64,000 bases of DNA from Paenibacillus sp. USDA918EY (lineage in GTDB: Bacteria > Bacillota > Bacilli > Paenibacillales > Paenibacillaceae), in the NCBI RefSeq assembly GCF_009870825.1, contig NZ_WTWY01000002.1, positions 1 through 64,000 of the forward strand, written 5' to 3'. Below the pieces are notes generated by a model, which saw nothing but the letters and a program-made list of their open reading frames with translations, made no database searches and was not told where the DNA came from. Made by a program: the position numbers and the translations under genes. Shown here in pieces: positions 1-8,097 of this stretch. Position 1 is the first letter of the stretch. Every line of letters starts with the position of its first letter.

Positions 1-98
1 CGACCTTGCAAGCAAGGTCTAATCTCACTCGTTGTTCAGTTTTCAAAGATCAAACTTCATTCGCCATCGCCGAAGTTCTTATCGGCGACAACTTTTAT
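1..98 (-). promoter_or_regulatory. rRNA operon leader with boxA antitermination element
   Basis: Read leftward, positions 51-37 give GATCTTTGAAAACTG followed by AACAACGAGTGAG. This matches the boxA-containing leader that precedes 16S rRNA in Paenibacillus and Bacillus. A stem (CGCCGATAAGAACTTCGGCG) lies just downstream of the proximal promoter. The 16S gene itself would begin beyond the left edge. The identification rests on remembered leader sequence and on the strong promoters behind it. Confidence 0.75.
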
Positions 99-127
99 AT
101 TATAACATGTCCGACTGTTTTATGCAA
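99..127 (-). promoter_or_regulatory. rrn proximal promoter (P2)
   Basis: On the minus strand TTGCAT (127-122) and TATAAT (104-99) are separated by exactly 17 bp, and the boxA leader follows. The consensus -10 and ideal spacing fit a strong sigma-A promoter for an rRNA operon lying to the left. Confidence 0.75.
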
Positions 128-231
128 GCTCTTTTTAAAACTTTTTTTGAAGCACTGCTTGCTTCGAATTCATGAACATTGTTCATCCCATTTCGTGGTT
201 CGCAACCTCATGTTTTCTTGGCCGGAATTAG

Positions 232-260
232 AATATACCACGTACAGAAACATAATGCAA
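232..260 (-). promoter_or_regulatory. rrn distal promoter (P1)
   Basis: TTGCAT (260-255), 17 bp, then TATATT (237-232) on the minus strand. The -35 hexamer and spacing are the same as in the promoter 133 bp downstream, giving the tandem P1/P2 layout usual for rRNA operons. No gene is visible between this promoter and the lipoprotein gene at 486. Confidence 0.65.
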
Positions 261-485
261 CACTTTTTTACGAAAAAATTTAAACCACTGTATTTACCCG
301 ATTATGGTTGCCCTGTACCAAGAACAGCAAGAGCGAGCTCATGAGCTTCAATCATTTAAGACATACTTGCGATCCACTTTATTTCTTTTTGGATCAGAAC
401 AAGTACTTTTAAAACACACTTTGCTTTCGCTAAAGGTAAAAACGCCCCAATGATTCCTTGGTGCTCACATCCCCGTTAACTATAA

Positions 486-971
486 TTAACTTATCCAAGT
501 GCCGTCTGCTTTTGATACTTCCCATTTCCCATTTTTGTATTCAATAATCACTTTCGTTCCAATTGCTCCATCACCAGCTCTATATTTGGATCCTTCGATA
601 ACCATTTTATTGTTTGAAATTCCAGTCTTTTCGACACGCAACAATACGCCATTAAGCACCATGGTTTTAGGGTCATATAATCCCTTCTCTTTAAGTTGCT
701 CATAAGTCGCTTCCATTACATCAACATTGTATTTCTCAAAATACTTTAGAATTTGTTTCTTGTCTGTTTCATCCATATCATTCAAATTGCTCATGTCTAT
801 TGCAATATACTTCATACCTCCATTTAAGCCTTCATCAATCGGCATGTATGCATCTAATGCTAAACTATACAATTCCCCCATATCTTTTGAGGGATTGGCG
901 TTTGAACATGCAGTTGTTAACGCGCAAAGTAAGATCAACCCGAGAAACAGCTTTTTAACTCTCATTTTCAT
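486..971 (-). CDS. small lipoprotein of unknown function
   Basis: A 161-residue secreted lipoprotein. It begins with a basic stretch (MKMRVKK) and a hydrophobic segment, then the lipobox LTTAC with the lipid-modified cysteine at residue 22. The mature part is hydrophilic and rich in Asp, Glu and Lys, with no motif I recognise. It may form a small beta-rich domain at its C-terminus (KVIIEYKNGKWEVSKADG). Its base composition is more AT-rich than its neighbours. It stands alone between the rRNA promoters and the purine permease, with no obvious operon partner. The lipoprotein assignment is secure; the function is unknown. Confidence 0.8.
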   Translation of the reverse strand: MKMRVKKLFLGLILLCALTTACSNANPSKDMGELYSLALDAYMPIDEGLNGGMKYIAIDMSNLNDMDETDKKQILKYFEKYNVDVMEATYEQLKEKGLYDPKTMVLNGVLLRVEKTGISNNKMVIEGSKYRAGDGAIGTKVIIEYKNGKWEVSKADGTWIS

Positions 972-1072
972 CCCTCCCTTGCTTCATTAGACGGAATACT
1001 TCTTATAAATGTTTCCAGCCATCATACGAAGGAGGATAGGAAGCAGCGCTCTCTCAGATAAACCTACATAAA

Positions 1073-1112
1073 ACAAAAAGGCCGCTCTCCACACAAAGGA
1101 AAGCGACCCTTT
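1073..1112 (-). terminator. terminator after the purine permease
   Basis: A 13-bp stem (1078-1090 with 1098-1110, wobble pairs only) with a 7-nt loop is followed on the minus strand by CCTTTTTG. It lies 18 bp after the permease stop codon. Confidence 0.8.
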
Positions 1113-1129
1113 TCTTCTATATATATGTT

Positions 1130-2500
1130 TTATTCGGTTCCCAAGAACACAAAGCGGATAATTACGATAACCGCAAGCACCCACATCAACCAATGGATTT
1201 TCGCTTTGCGCTTCATAACGACGTTGGCGAAGACCGCCAAAATGACGTAGGACAAAATCCCTGCCGAAATACCGTTGGCGATCCCGCCCGTGAAAGGCAT
1301 CAGGATGATGGTCAGGAACGCAGGGAATGCTTCGAAGAAATCGTCCCATTCGATGTTGCGGACCTGGCTCATCATGAGCACACCTACGACGATCAATGCC
1401 GGCGCCGTTGCCGCCGAAGGAACCACCAGGGCAAGCGGAGCGATAAACAAGGACAAAATGAACAGCACACCCGTCGTTACGGCCGTCAGGCCCGTACGCC
1501 CGCCCGCTTCTACGCCTGCGGTGCTTTCCACGAAAGCCGTAACCGTACTCGTGCCCAAAACAGCACCTGCGCTGACGCCGACAGCGTCGACCAGCATCGC
1601 TTTTCCGATCGTTTTTTCGCCCTTTTCCTTGTTTTTCATCAGTCCGGCGCGAGTGGCCGTTCCCACCAACGTTCCGAACGTATCAAACAATTCGACAAAC
1701 GTGAAGATAAATACGATATCAAATAAACCGATATGAAGAGCGCCTTTAATGTCCAACTGGCCGACGGCCAGGTTCGTAAAGGAAGGAATCCAATTCGCGT
1801 GCGCCAAACCGCTCAGGTCCGTTACACCCATCGGTATGCCGATCAACGTCGTAACCACGATTCCGATGAGCAGCGCCCCCTTTACGCGCAGTACCATCAG
1901 AACAGCGATGAACAGAAGCCCGATCAAAGCAAGAAGAGCGTCTTTATGCGTAAAGAAATCGCTAAGCATCAGATTGAAGTTCGCGCCGCCAACCGGTTTG
2001 GTGGCATCCGTGCCCGCATTAACCGAAATGGAGATCAAATTGCTCAGTTTGAAGCCGACAATGGCGATAAACAAACCGATCCCGACGGTAATCGCGCTTT
2101 TCAGGTTTTGCGGCACGGCCGTCATCAGCATTTGCCGAACTTTGGTCACGGTCAAAATGATGAATACAATACCCGAAATAAATACGGCTCCAAGCGCGGC
2201 CTGCCATGTAATCGCCCCGTTCGAGCTGAGGACTACCGTCATGAAATAAGCGTTTAGCCCCATGCCCGGCGCCAAGGCGATCGGAATGTTGACGAACAAA
2301 CCCATCACGATCGTAACAAGTCCCGCGCCTACCGCCGTCGCGAAAAAGACCCCCTCATTCGGGATGCCGGCTCCGCCTTCGCCCAAAAACAGACCGTTGA
2401 CGAAAAGGATGTACGCCATGGCCATAAAGGTGGTGAGACCGGCAATGATCTCTGTTCTTACGTTGGTTCCGTGTTCCTTTAACTTAAAGAAACGCTCCAT
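1130..2500 (-). CDS. NCS2-family purine (guanine/hypoxanthine) permease
   Basis: A 456-residue polytopic membrane protein of the AzgA/PbuG/PbuO branch of the NCS2 nucleobase transporters, predicted to import guanine or hypoxanthine with protons. The family signature TEIIAGLTTFMAMAYI begins at residue 16, APGMGLNAYF follows at 77-86, and VELFDTFGTLVG lies in the middle. About 12-14 hydrophobic segments fill the rest, and the length is normal for the family. The leader contains a purine riboswitch and an intrinsic terminator, so expression should fall when purine is plentiful. The substrate is inferred from the riboswitch and from B. subtilis homologues; I cannot separate PbuG from PbuO. Confidence 0.92.
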   Translation of the reverse strand: MERFFKLKEHGTNVRTEIIAGLTTFMAMAYILFVNGLFLGEGGAGIPNEGVFFATAVGAGLVTIVMGLFVNIPIALAPGMGLNAYFMTVVLSSNGAITWQAALGAVFISGIVFIILTVTKVRQMLMTAVPQNLKSAITVGIGLFIAIVGFKLSNLISISVNAGTDATKPVGGANFNLMLSDFFTHKDALLALIGLLFIAVLMVLRVKGALLIGIVVTTLIGIPMGVTDLSGLAHANWIPSFTNLAVGQLDIKGALHIGLFDIVFIFTFVELFDTFGTLVGTATRAGLMKNKEKGEKTIGKAMLVDAVGVSAGAVLGTSTVTAFVESTAGVEAGGRTGLTAVTTGVLFILSLFIAPLALVVPSAATAPALIVVGVLMMSQVRNIEWDDFFEAFPAFLTIILMPFTGGIANGISAGILSYVILAVFANVVMKRKAKIHWLMWVLAVIVIIRFVFLGTE

Positions 2501-2538
2501 TTTTACAGAATCCCCCTTAGAAAATGTGTCAGGACGAC

Positions 2539-2573
2539 AAAAAAAGCCCGCAGACCGTCATGGATCCGCAGGC
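2539..2573 (-). terminator. riboswitch expression-platform terminator
   Basis: On the minus strand GCCTGCGGA pairs with TCTGCGGGC (9 bp, two wobbles) and is followed by seven or more T. It lies between the purine aptamer and the permease start, as expected for ligand-induced termination. A possible antiterminator pairs the 3' strand of P1 (AAAAGAAG) with CTTCCTTTT upstream of the hairpin. Confidence 0.75.
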
Positions 2574-2670
2574 ATTATGCAAAAGGAAGAAAACGCCGGA
2601 ATGCATGTCCTGACAAACAGCCTTAAAAATAAGGTTTGCCAAGCGCAGGCATGTTATCCGCGTCTCTTCT

Positions 2671-2744
2671 TTTTTCGTAGCGCCAGATCATTACGGTGAT
2701 CTCGTAGAGACTCCCGGGCCAATTCCCGGGATTATACGAAAAAT
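2671..2744 (-). promoter_or_regulatory. purine riboswitch aptamer, divergent
   Basis: On the minus strand a perfect 9-bp P1 (TTTTTCGTA / TACGAAAAA) encloses J1/2 TAATC, P2 CCCGGG/CCCGGG, J2/3 GTCTCTAC and P3 AGATCA/TGATCT. The kissing-loop partners are present (GG in L2, CC in L3). The base before the 3' strand of P1 is C, the guanine-type specificity base. Compared with the xpt aptamer, L2 (AATTGG) and L3 (CCGTAA) are each one base short, and J3/1 is GGCGC rather than about two bases. The class is secure; the exact ligand is less so. Confidence 0.88.
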
Positions 2745-2774
2745 GATGATGTATTGTCGTTTCTTACACCATTT

Positions 2775-2803
2775 ATTCTAGGGAGACGCGCGAAAATTGT
2801 CAA
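2775..2803 (-). promoter_or_regulatory. promoter of the riboswitch-permease transcript
   Basis: TTGACA (2803-2798), 17 bp, TAGAAT (2780-2775) on the minus strand. It lies about 30 bp before the aptamer. Confidence 0.75.
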
Positions 2804-2869
2804 TACAAAAAACGAATATTACGGCAGTTCAAACTAATTAACGTTCGGAATTAACAAATTTTATTAAAT

Positions 2870-3331
2870 TTATTCGATTTCGACGATCAATTCGATTTCT
2901 ACCGGCGTATTAAAAGGCAGCTCATTCGCGGAAATCGCGGAACGGGCATGTTTGCCTTTTTCCCCGAACACTTCGACCAAAAGCTCGGACGCTCCGTTAA
3001 TGACATACGGCTGCTCGACGAAACCGTCGGCGGAATTGACGAAAGCAAGCATTTTGACGACCTGCTTCACCCGGTCCAAATCGCCCAAATGCTCCTTCAG
3101 CACGGAAATCAGGTTGATCATAACTTGGCGAGCGGCATCATACCCCTGTTCGACGGTCAGGTCGCTGCCCACTTTGCCCGTATATTTCAGCTTGCCGTTG
3201 ACGCGGCAGTCATTGCCGGAAGTGTAGACGAGATTGCCGACGGTTTTGGCCGGTACGTATTCCGCGACCGGAGTCGGCACCTTTTCCAGGACGATCCCTT
3301 TTTCTTCAAGAATTTTTTCGATTTTTGCCAT
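2870..3331 (-). CDS. RidA (YjgF/YER057c) family enamine/imine deaminase
   Basis: A 153-residue protein of the RidA family, which hydrolyses reactive enamine/imine intermediates released by PLP dehydratases (for example 2-aminoacrylate from serine). The C-terminal block HARSAISANELPFNTPVEIE carries the family arginine at about residue 130, and YTSGND near the N-terminus is typical. The chosen start, MAKIEKIL, has AAAGGAG nine bases upstream; an in-frame ATG three codons earlier sits directly on that Shine-Dalgarno. It is the last gene of a three-gene operon with a D-amino-acid PLP enzyme and an N-acyl-D-amino-acid deacylase, which fits a clean-up role for the PLP enzyme. The length is slightly above the usual 125-130. 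Confidence 0.88.
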   Translation of the reverse strand: MAKIEKILEEKGIVLEKVPTPVAEYVPAKTVGNLVYTSGNDCRVNGKLKYTGKVGSDLTVEQGYDAARQVMINLISVLKEHLGDLDRVKQVVKMLAFVNSADGFVEQPYVINGASELLVEVFGEKGKHARSAISANELPFNTPVEIELIVEIE

Positions 3332-3393
3332 GATGGTCATCTCCTTTAAAATTTAGCATGTTCAATATCCAACAAATATCGTCCATAACCATA

Positions 3394-5010
3394 TCATATT
3401 CCGAATCCATGCCTGCAGCAGTGCTGCACGGGGATAAATACGCCGGGGCGTTCATGCGTGTGGCGCCGTTGGTCCATCGTTTTGCGGCCGTTGACGAGCA
3501 CAGCCGAAATCCCTTCGGGATGCCGGATCGGGTCCTGGTACGTGGCGGTGTCGGCTATTTTATCCGGATCAAAAATGACGATGTCCGCGGCATACCCCGG
3601 AACGAGCAGCCCTCTTTTGCCAAGCTTAAACCGCTGGGCCGGGAACGAAGTCACCTTGCGTACCGCTTGCTCCAGCGTAAGCATTTTGCTCTTGCGGACA
3701 TACTCGGCGAACAACCTCGGGAACGTGCCGTAGGAACGGGGATGCGGTTTGCCGGTGACGCAGCCCAGGCTGTCCGACGCCACCAGCGAATAGTCGTAGC
3801 GAATGACCTCCCGCACATCATCCTCGGACATATGAAAATATACGATGGATATCTGTCCGTTTTCCCTGAGCAAAAGCTCCAGCGCGGCATCCTCCGGATC
3901 CATGCCCCACAGCTCGGCGATCTCCATCATATGCTTCCCTTCGAGCAGCTTGCCCGCCGCCGACGGCACGGAGGATACGAAAACGCTCTGCCAGCCGGTC
4001 GAGCACACGAGATTATCCCAGGTGGTCTGCTCTTCCCGCAGCTCTTGTTTGATTTTGGCCCTAACGGATGGGTCGGTGATCCGCCCCAGCGTAGCCTCGA
4101 TTCCGCCTTCCAACACCCATGGAGGGAGCACCGTCGTGAGCGTGGTAGAGCCCGCGAAATATGGATACACGTCGCAGGTGACGTCCATCCCCCGGCTTCT
4201 CGCCTCGTCGATCAGCGCCATCGCCGCACCGGTTTGGCCCCAATTGATCCGGCCCGCCGCTTTCAGATGGCTGATGTGGAGCGAAACGCCGCTTTGCTCC
4301 GCGATCCAGATCACTTCCCGGACGGATGCCAGCAGATTATTGCCTTCGCCGCGGATATGGGTGGAAAACAAGCCGCCGTAAGCGGCAACGACCCTGCACA
4401 GCTCGGCCAGCTCTTCTTTTGGCGTGTAGCTTCCCGGGGCATAAAGCAGACCGATGGACAGTCCGATCGCTCCCGCTTGCAACCCGTTTTCCAGCAGCGT
4501 TTTCATCCGGTCGAGCTCGTCCTTGGTGGCCGGGCGGTTCTCGAAACCCATGACTGAAATCCGTAGAGCGCCATGCGCTACATAGGTCGAGACGTTTTCC
4601 GACGCGGGAGATTGCGCCAGATGCTGCAGGTATTCCTCGATGCTTTCCCATGGCCACGGCCAATCGGTACGCCCGATGACGGGTTCGATGTAGCTTTTCA
4701 GTTCGGCGGCTCTGTCTTTTACATATGGCGCGGGCGCCAGGCCGCAGTTGCCGACGACTTCCGTCGTCACGCCCTGCTGCATTTTGAATTCGCTGTCAGG
4801 CTGATCGAGTACGAGCAGGTCGGAATGGCAGTGCCCGTCGATGAAACCCGGGGCGACCACCTGTCCTTGGGCGTCGATCCGCTCCAAAGCTTCGGCATCG
4901 GCTCTGCCGACATGCGTGATGTTCCCGTCCTTGATGCCAATCTGTCCAAAATACCACGGATTGCCGCTGCCGTCCACGATTCTTCCGTTTTCAATGACGA
5001 TATCGAGCAT
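3394..5010 (-). CDS. N-acyl-D-amino-acid deacylase (D-aminoacylase)
   Basis: A 538-residue amidohydrolase that should remove the acyl group from N-acyl-D-amino acids, freeing the D-amino acid. The metal-binding HCH of GFIDGHCHSD is at residues 60-62. Cys89 in VVGNCGLAP matches the metal-bridging cysteine of bacterial D-aminoacylases. HIRGEG and HISHLKAAG supply further metal ligands. The start MLDIVIENG follows GGGGAG with good spacing; a longer frame upstream overlaps the preceding gene and is unlikely to be used. The gene begins 17 bp after the PLP enzyme gene and is co-transcribed with it and with ridA. A hydantoinase-like role is possible, but the Cys89 context favours D-aminoacylase. Confidence 0.88.
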   Translation of the reverse strand: MLDIVIENGRIVDGSGNPWYFGQIGIKDGNITHVGRADAEALERIDAQGQVVAPGFIDGHCHSDLLVLDQPDSEFKMQQGVTTEVVGNCGLAPAPYVKDRAAELKSYIEPVIGRTDWPWPWESIEEYLQHLAQSPASENVSTYVAHGALRISVMGFENRPATKDELDRMKTLLENGLQAGAIGLSIGLLYAPGSYTPKEELAELCRVVAAYGGLFSTHIRGEGNNLLASVREVIWIAEQSGVSLHISHLKAAGRINWGQTGAAMALIDEARSRGMDVTCDVYPYFAGSTTLTTVLPPWVLEGGIEATLGRITDPSVRAKIKQELREEQTTWDNLVCSTGWQSVFVSSVPSAAGKLLEGKHMMEIAELWGMDPEDAALELLLRENGQISIVYFHMSEDDVREVIRYDYSLVASDSLGCVTGKPHPRSYGTFPRLFAEYVRKSKMLTLEQAVRKVTSFPAQRFKLGKRGLLVPGYAADIVIFDPDKIADTATYQDPIRHPEGISAVLVNGRKTMDQRRHTHERPGVFIPVQHCCRHGFGI

Positions 5011-5027
5011 CTTGTCTCCCCGCTTTC

Positions 5028-6131
5028 TTAAGCCAGTTTGCCTCTTGCCAATACCGGTACGGCGCGAATCGCGCCATCCTTGCATACGAACACTTCATTA
5101 TGCAGATTGATCGTCGGACAAATATGATTCGGAACGATTTCGAGGATGTCTCCGACATGCAAACCGTGCGGCCCCTGGGTGCGGATCATGCCATGCTCCT
5201 CGTTCATCTTTTCGAACACGGCGTCCGGATGGCCGACGATTTCGCCAAAACCTTTCAAATGGAGCGGATGCTGCCCCGGCTGAACATCCGTCGCGAAGGT
5301 TTTGCTGCCCCCGTCAACGACGAGCCGGTCCTCGGAGGGAACGCTTACAACCGTAACCAGCACTTTCGCGGCCCAATCCTCTTTCGTGCAGGCACCCATC
5401 ACGGCAAGCATCCGGTCGTAAAAAATATAAGTGCCCGGCCGAATTTCGGTAACGCCTTCCACGGCGGCCGCAAAAGGAGCGGTTGGCGTCGACCCGACGC
5501 TGACGTCGCGGATGGCTATGCCGGCAGCGCGCAGCTTTTCGGCCGTTTCGACCATGATGCGTCCTTCTTCCCGTCCTGCAGCTTCGAGGTCCAGCGTCCC
5601 TGATCCCTCAAACACGGCGCCTTTAAACGTAAAAATGCCGCTCAGGTTCAGTCCCGGCAATGCGGCAATCCGCTTGGCCAACTCCACCGCTTTGTCCGGA
5701 CGCACCCCCGTGCGCGCCAGCCCCGTGTCAATTTCAAGCCTGACCGGCAAGGTCATTCCGGCTTGGGCGGCTTCCTTGGAAAGGCGACTTGCGCCTTCGG
5801 CGCTTTCGACGCCGACGATGACGCGAATTTTTTCGGCCAGCGCGATGATCCGCCGGATTTTGGACGGCGACACGACCGGATAGGCGAGAAAAATGTCGTC
5901 GATCCCGTGTTCGGCCATGATTTCCGCTTCGCTCACTTTGGCCGCCGTGATGCCGGAGGCTCCGTGGGCAAGCTGGTTTAAGGCAAACTCGGGAATTTTG
6001 TGGGTCTTGATATGCGGACGGAGCTTCACCCCGTTTTGGGCAGCGATGTCAGCCATACGCTCGATGTTGCGCTGCAAAACATGTTCGTCGATCAGGATAC
6101 AGGGCGTTTCCAGCGATTCCTTGGTAAGCAT
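5028..6131 (-). CDS. fold-type III PLP enzyme, D-threonine aldolase / D-serine dehydratase family
   Basis: A 367-residue PLP enzyme with an alanine-racemase-like barrel. RPHIKTHK carries the Schiff-base lysine (Lys42). PNHICPTINL near the C-terminus provides the His336/Cys338 metal pair typical of D-threonine aldolases and eukaryotic-type D-serine dehydratases. Either reaction would break down a D-hydroxy-amino acid. The start MLTKESLETP is preceded by GAGGGGAG; upstream codons encode an implausible hydrophobic tail. It is the first gene of the operon. The RidA partner favours a dehydratase that releases an enamine, but sequence alone cannot decide between aldolase and dehydratase. Confidence 0.87.
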   Translation of the reverse strand: MLTKESLETPCILIDEHVLQRNIERMADIAAQNGVKLRPHIKTHKIPEFALNQLAHGASGITAAKVSEAEIMAEHGIDDIFLAYPVVSPSKIRRIIALAEKIRVIVGVESAEGASRLSKEAAQAGMTLPVRLEIDTGLARTGVRPDKAVELAKRIAALPGLNLSGIFTFKGAVFEGSGTLDLEAAGREEGRIMVETAEKLRAAGIAIRDVSVGSTPTAPFAAAVEGVTEIRPGTYIFYDRMLAVMGACTKEDWAAKVLVTVVSVPSEDRLVVDGGSKTFATDVQPGQHPLHLKGFGEIVGHPDAVFEKMNEEHGMIRTQGPHGLHVGDILEIVPNHICPTINLHNEVFVCKDGAIRAVPVLARGKLA

Positions 6132-6347
6132 GCCTTTACTTCTCCCCTCTCGCGTGCGTCGGTATTTTAAAAAATCCTCACATAAACCCATTATATAGGA
6201 TAAACACAACGCAGTAAGGAATGAAATAATAAAAATCAACAAAATCGGATGGATTCCCGCCGATTTTTGCAAGAAGGAAGAGGATAGGAACGTGGCGCAG
6301 CGGGGACATTACTCCTGAAACTCCTTCAGAAAGGCAGGTGTCGAATC

Positions 6348-6620
6348 ATGAGCCCACACCGTTCCGAACCCGAATACAGCGACTTTTCCAACGTCGAGTC
6401 CCAGCGTAACGACCTGACAGCCGAGGAGTTTCCGGAAGGGCCGTACGGTTCAAGCCTGGAGGCGGAATCGATCGGCAAAAGCGCCCCGTGGGGAAAAGGC
6501 CAAAACGGACCTCGCCCCTACGGCTACGAAAACCTCCAGCTCCACGAAGGTTCGGGCCGCGATTATCCGGCCGAGGACTTGATGACGGACGAGCAAAACG
6601 AACGCGGAGACGGCGAGTAA
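6348..6620 (+). CDS. small acidic hydrophilic protein, unknown
   Basis: A 90-residue, highly hydrophilic protein without cysteine, membrane segment or recognisable domain. It is rich in Glu, Gly, Ser, Pro and Asn (for example PEGPYGSSLEAESIGKSAPW) and probably largely disordered. The ATG has AGGCAGGTG at a suitable distance. It lies alone on the plus strand between the divergent D-amino-acid operon and the convergent YdcF-like gene, and is followed by a long hairpin. I judge it real from its ribosome-binding site and downstream hairpin, and do not assign a function. Confidence 0.55.
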   Translation: MSPHRSEPEYSDFSNVESQRNDLTAEEFPEGPYGSSLEAESIGKSAPWGKGQNGPRPYGYENLQLHEGSGRDYPAEDLMTDEQNERGDGE

Positions 6621-6665
6621 CCGGCGGGGCGATAAAAACGGACCAGCCGCATGCCTCAGTGATGC

Positions 6666-6716
6666 GCTCCCTTAAGGCAGGCAGGACAAACATAAGTCCA
6701 GCTGCCTTGAGGGAGC
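6666..6716 (+). terminator. long hairpin after the small acidic protein gene
   Basis: GCTCCCTTAAGGCAG pairs with CTGCCTTGAGGGAGC (15 bp, one wobble), and GGAC/GTCC continues the stem past a small internal loop. There is no run of T on either side, so it may be a factor-assisted terminator or an RNA-stabilising structure. Confidence 0.5.
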
Positions 6717-6749
6717 CTTGTCATGTAAAGCCTCGCGCGGCAGAAAAGC

Positions 6750-6785
6750 CAAAAAGAAAAAGCCATTCCTCGTCAACGATGAATG
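6750..6785 (-). terminator. terminator after the YdcF-like gene
   Basis: CATTCATCGT / ACGAGGAATG stem with a very short loop, followed on the minus strand by GCTTTTTCTTTTT. Confidence 0.6.
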
Positions 6786-6804
6786 ACTTTGACTTTCAAA
6801 ATGG

Positions 6805-7842
6805 TTATTCAATGAACAAAGAAATAAGAGTGACGAGGAGCGAAACCCCGAAAATGCTCCCCACCACAAGGGTATGACGTTTCCGCTGCATGACGACGAT
6901 GGCTATGTATTCGCGAATCATGGCATTCGGCCAGTAATAGAACGCCGTTTTCGAACCGATTCCCTGACTCTTCAAACCGACCTTTTTCGCGTACAGGCTG
7001 GCTCTGAACAGGTGGAAATTGTTCGTCGTAAAAATGCTGTTATATTCGCGTCCCTTTAACGACTCCATGATTCGTTTCGAAAAAAGCATATTCTGGTATG
7101 TATTTACGGATTCCGTTTCCGTTAGGGTGTGCTCCAAAGGAATTCCGCGCTCCAGCGCAAATTTTTGCATCGCTTCCGCCTCTGAAATGTTCTCATCCGA
7201 GCCTTTTCCGCCTGAAAAAATGATCGTTGGCGGAAAAGCCGCCGCCGCTTGCTTCCGGTAAAAATCGATGGCTTTTTGAATTCTGCTGGCCAAAAGCGGC
7301 GGTACCTTGTCGTTAATCAATCCACTGCCAAGAACGATAATAAAATCCTGATTATATTTAGGTCTGTTAAATTGATACAGCAAATACGCGGTCAAAAAAT
7401 TGGTTAGGTGCAAAAAGAAATACACCACAATGAGGGTCACTCCGGCGTATAAAGGTTTAAAGTGAATGGACAGAAAACGCTCCGGGTTGATGATTTGGAT
7501 CAACGACAACACGAGAAGGGCGATCCCTAAGATCAGCGTCAGGCAGTTGGAAAATTTCCGGCCTTCTTTTTTCAGCAAAATTTTTGCGTTTAAAAAAAGT
7601 CCGATACTTAAAGCCAATAAACCGAACGAAGAGATAATAAATACGAAAACGAGTGCAACGAAGGCAAAGATCCCGAAAATCAAGAGATTCGACTGATACC
7701 CTAAATAACCGCAAAAAAGAAGAAGCGAACAAAAAAACACGTTAAACAAAAAACCGTTTAAAATGCGTCTCGGATCCGTCAAATAAAAGGCCAAGAACAC
7801 AATAAATAACGCAAGAGAAGTCAGTCCAAGGGCTGCAAGCAT
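6805..7842 (-). CDS. YdcF-like (DUF218) membrane protein
   Basis: A 345-residue protein with five to six hydrophobic segments in residues 1-155, a DUF218 domain from about 165 to 310, and a final membrane segment at about 320-343. DUF218 signatures are visible: DFIIVLGSGL, FSGGKGSDE, ESVNTYQNM and TTNNFHLFRA. DUF218 proteins include YdcF and SanA of E. coli; a cell-envelope role is usual but the reaction is unsettled. The coding strand is clearly more AT-rich and Ile/Phe/Leu/Lys-rich than its neighbours, partly from its membrane content. It has its own terminator and no operon partner. Confidence 0.88.
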   Translation of the reverse strand: MLAALGLTSLALFIVFLAFYLTDPRRILNGFLFNVFFCSLLLFCGYLGYQSNLLIFGIFAFVALVFVFIISSFGLLALSIGLFLNAKILLKKEGRKFSNCLTLILGIALLVLSLIQIINPERFLSIHFKPLYAGVTLIVVYFFLHLTNFLTAYLLYQFNRPKYNQDFIIVLGSGLINDKVPPLLASRIQKAIDFYRKQAAAAFPPTIIFSGGKGSDENISEAEAMQKFALERGIPLEHTLTETESVNTYQNMLFSKRIMESLKGREYNSIFTTNNFHLFRASLYAKKVGLKSQGIGSKTAFYYWPNAMIREYIAIVVMQRKRHTLVVGSIFGVSLLVTLISLFIE

Positions 7843-7936
7843 GTAAATTAAACCTCAATTTTTATAAATTTATTTTAATATGTCAAATATATCTTAACCC
7901 TTTCAGAGCGAAAAAAAACGAATAAACCTGAACGAT

Positions 7937-7982
7937 AAAAAAACTCCCTTTTATTTGCCAAAAAAGCAGATAAAAGAGAGTT
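7937..7982 (-). terminator. terminator downstream of guaA
   Basis: A 17-bp stem (7942-7958 with 7966-7982, two mismatches or wobbles) is followed on the minus strand by GGGAGTTTTTTT. It lies about 115 bp after the guaA stop, with no gene between. Confidence 0.7.
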
Positions 7983-8097
7983 GTTGTTTCAGATGATCGC
8001 TCGCAGGTAAACAAACTGCCGCACCGTCATGCCATCCCCCTTACTCGTAAAAGGAGGACTAGCATCTAACGTGCATTTAGACGTGCATTTACCATTC

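Noticed and set aside
6..344. A 112-codon frame at the left edge
   Set aside because: It covers the rRNA leader and promoters on the other strand and has no ribosome-binding site.
1193..2257. Several plus-strand frames over the purine permease
   Set aside because: Low-complexity shadows of the permease gene on the other strand.
3358..4557. A 399-codon plus-strand frame over the deacylase gene
   Set aside because: Opposite to a well-supported D-aminoacylase; no ribosome-binding site and no recognisable domain.
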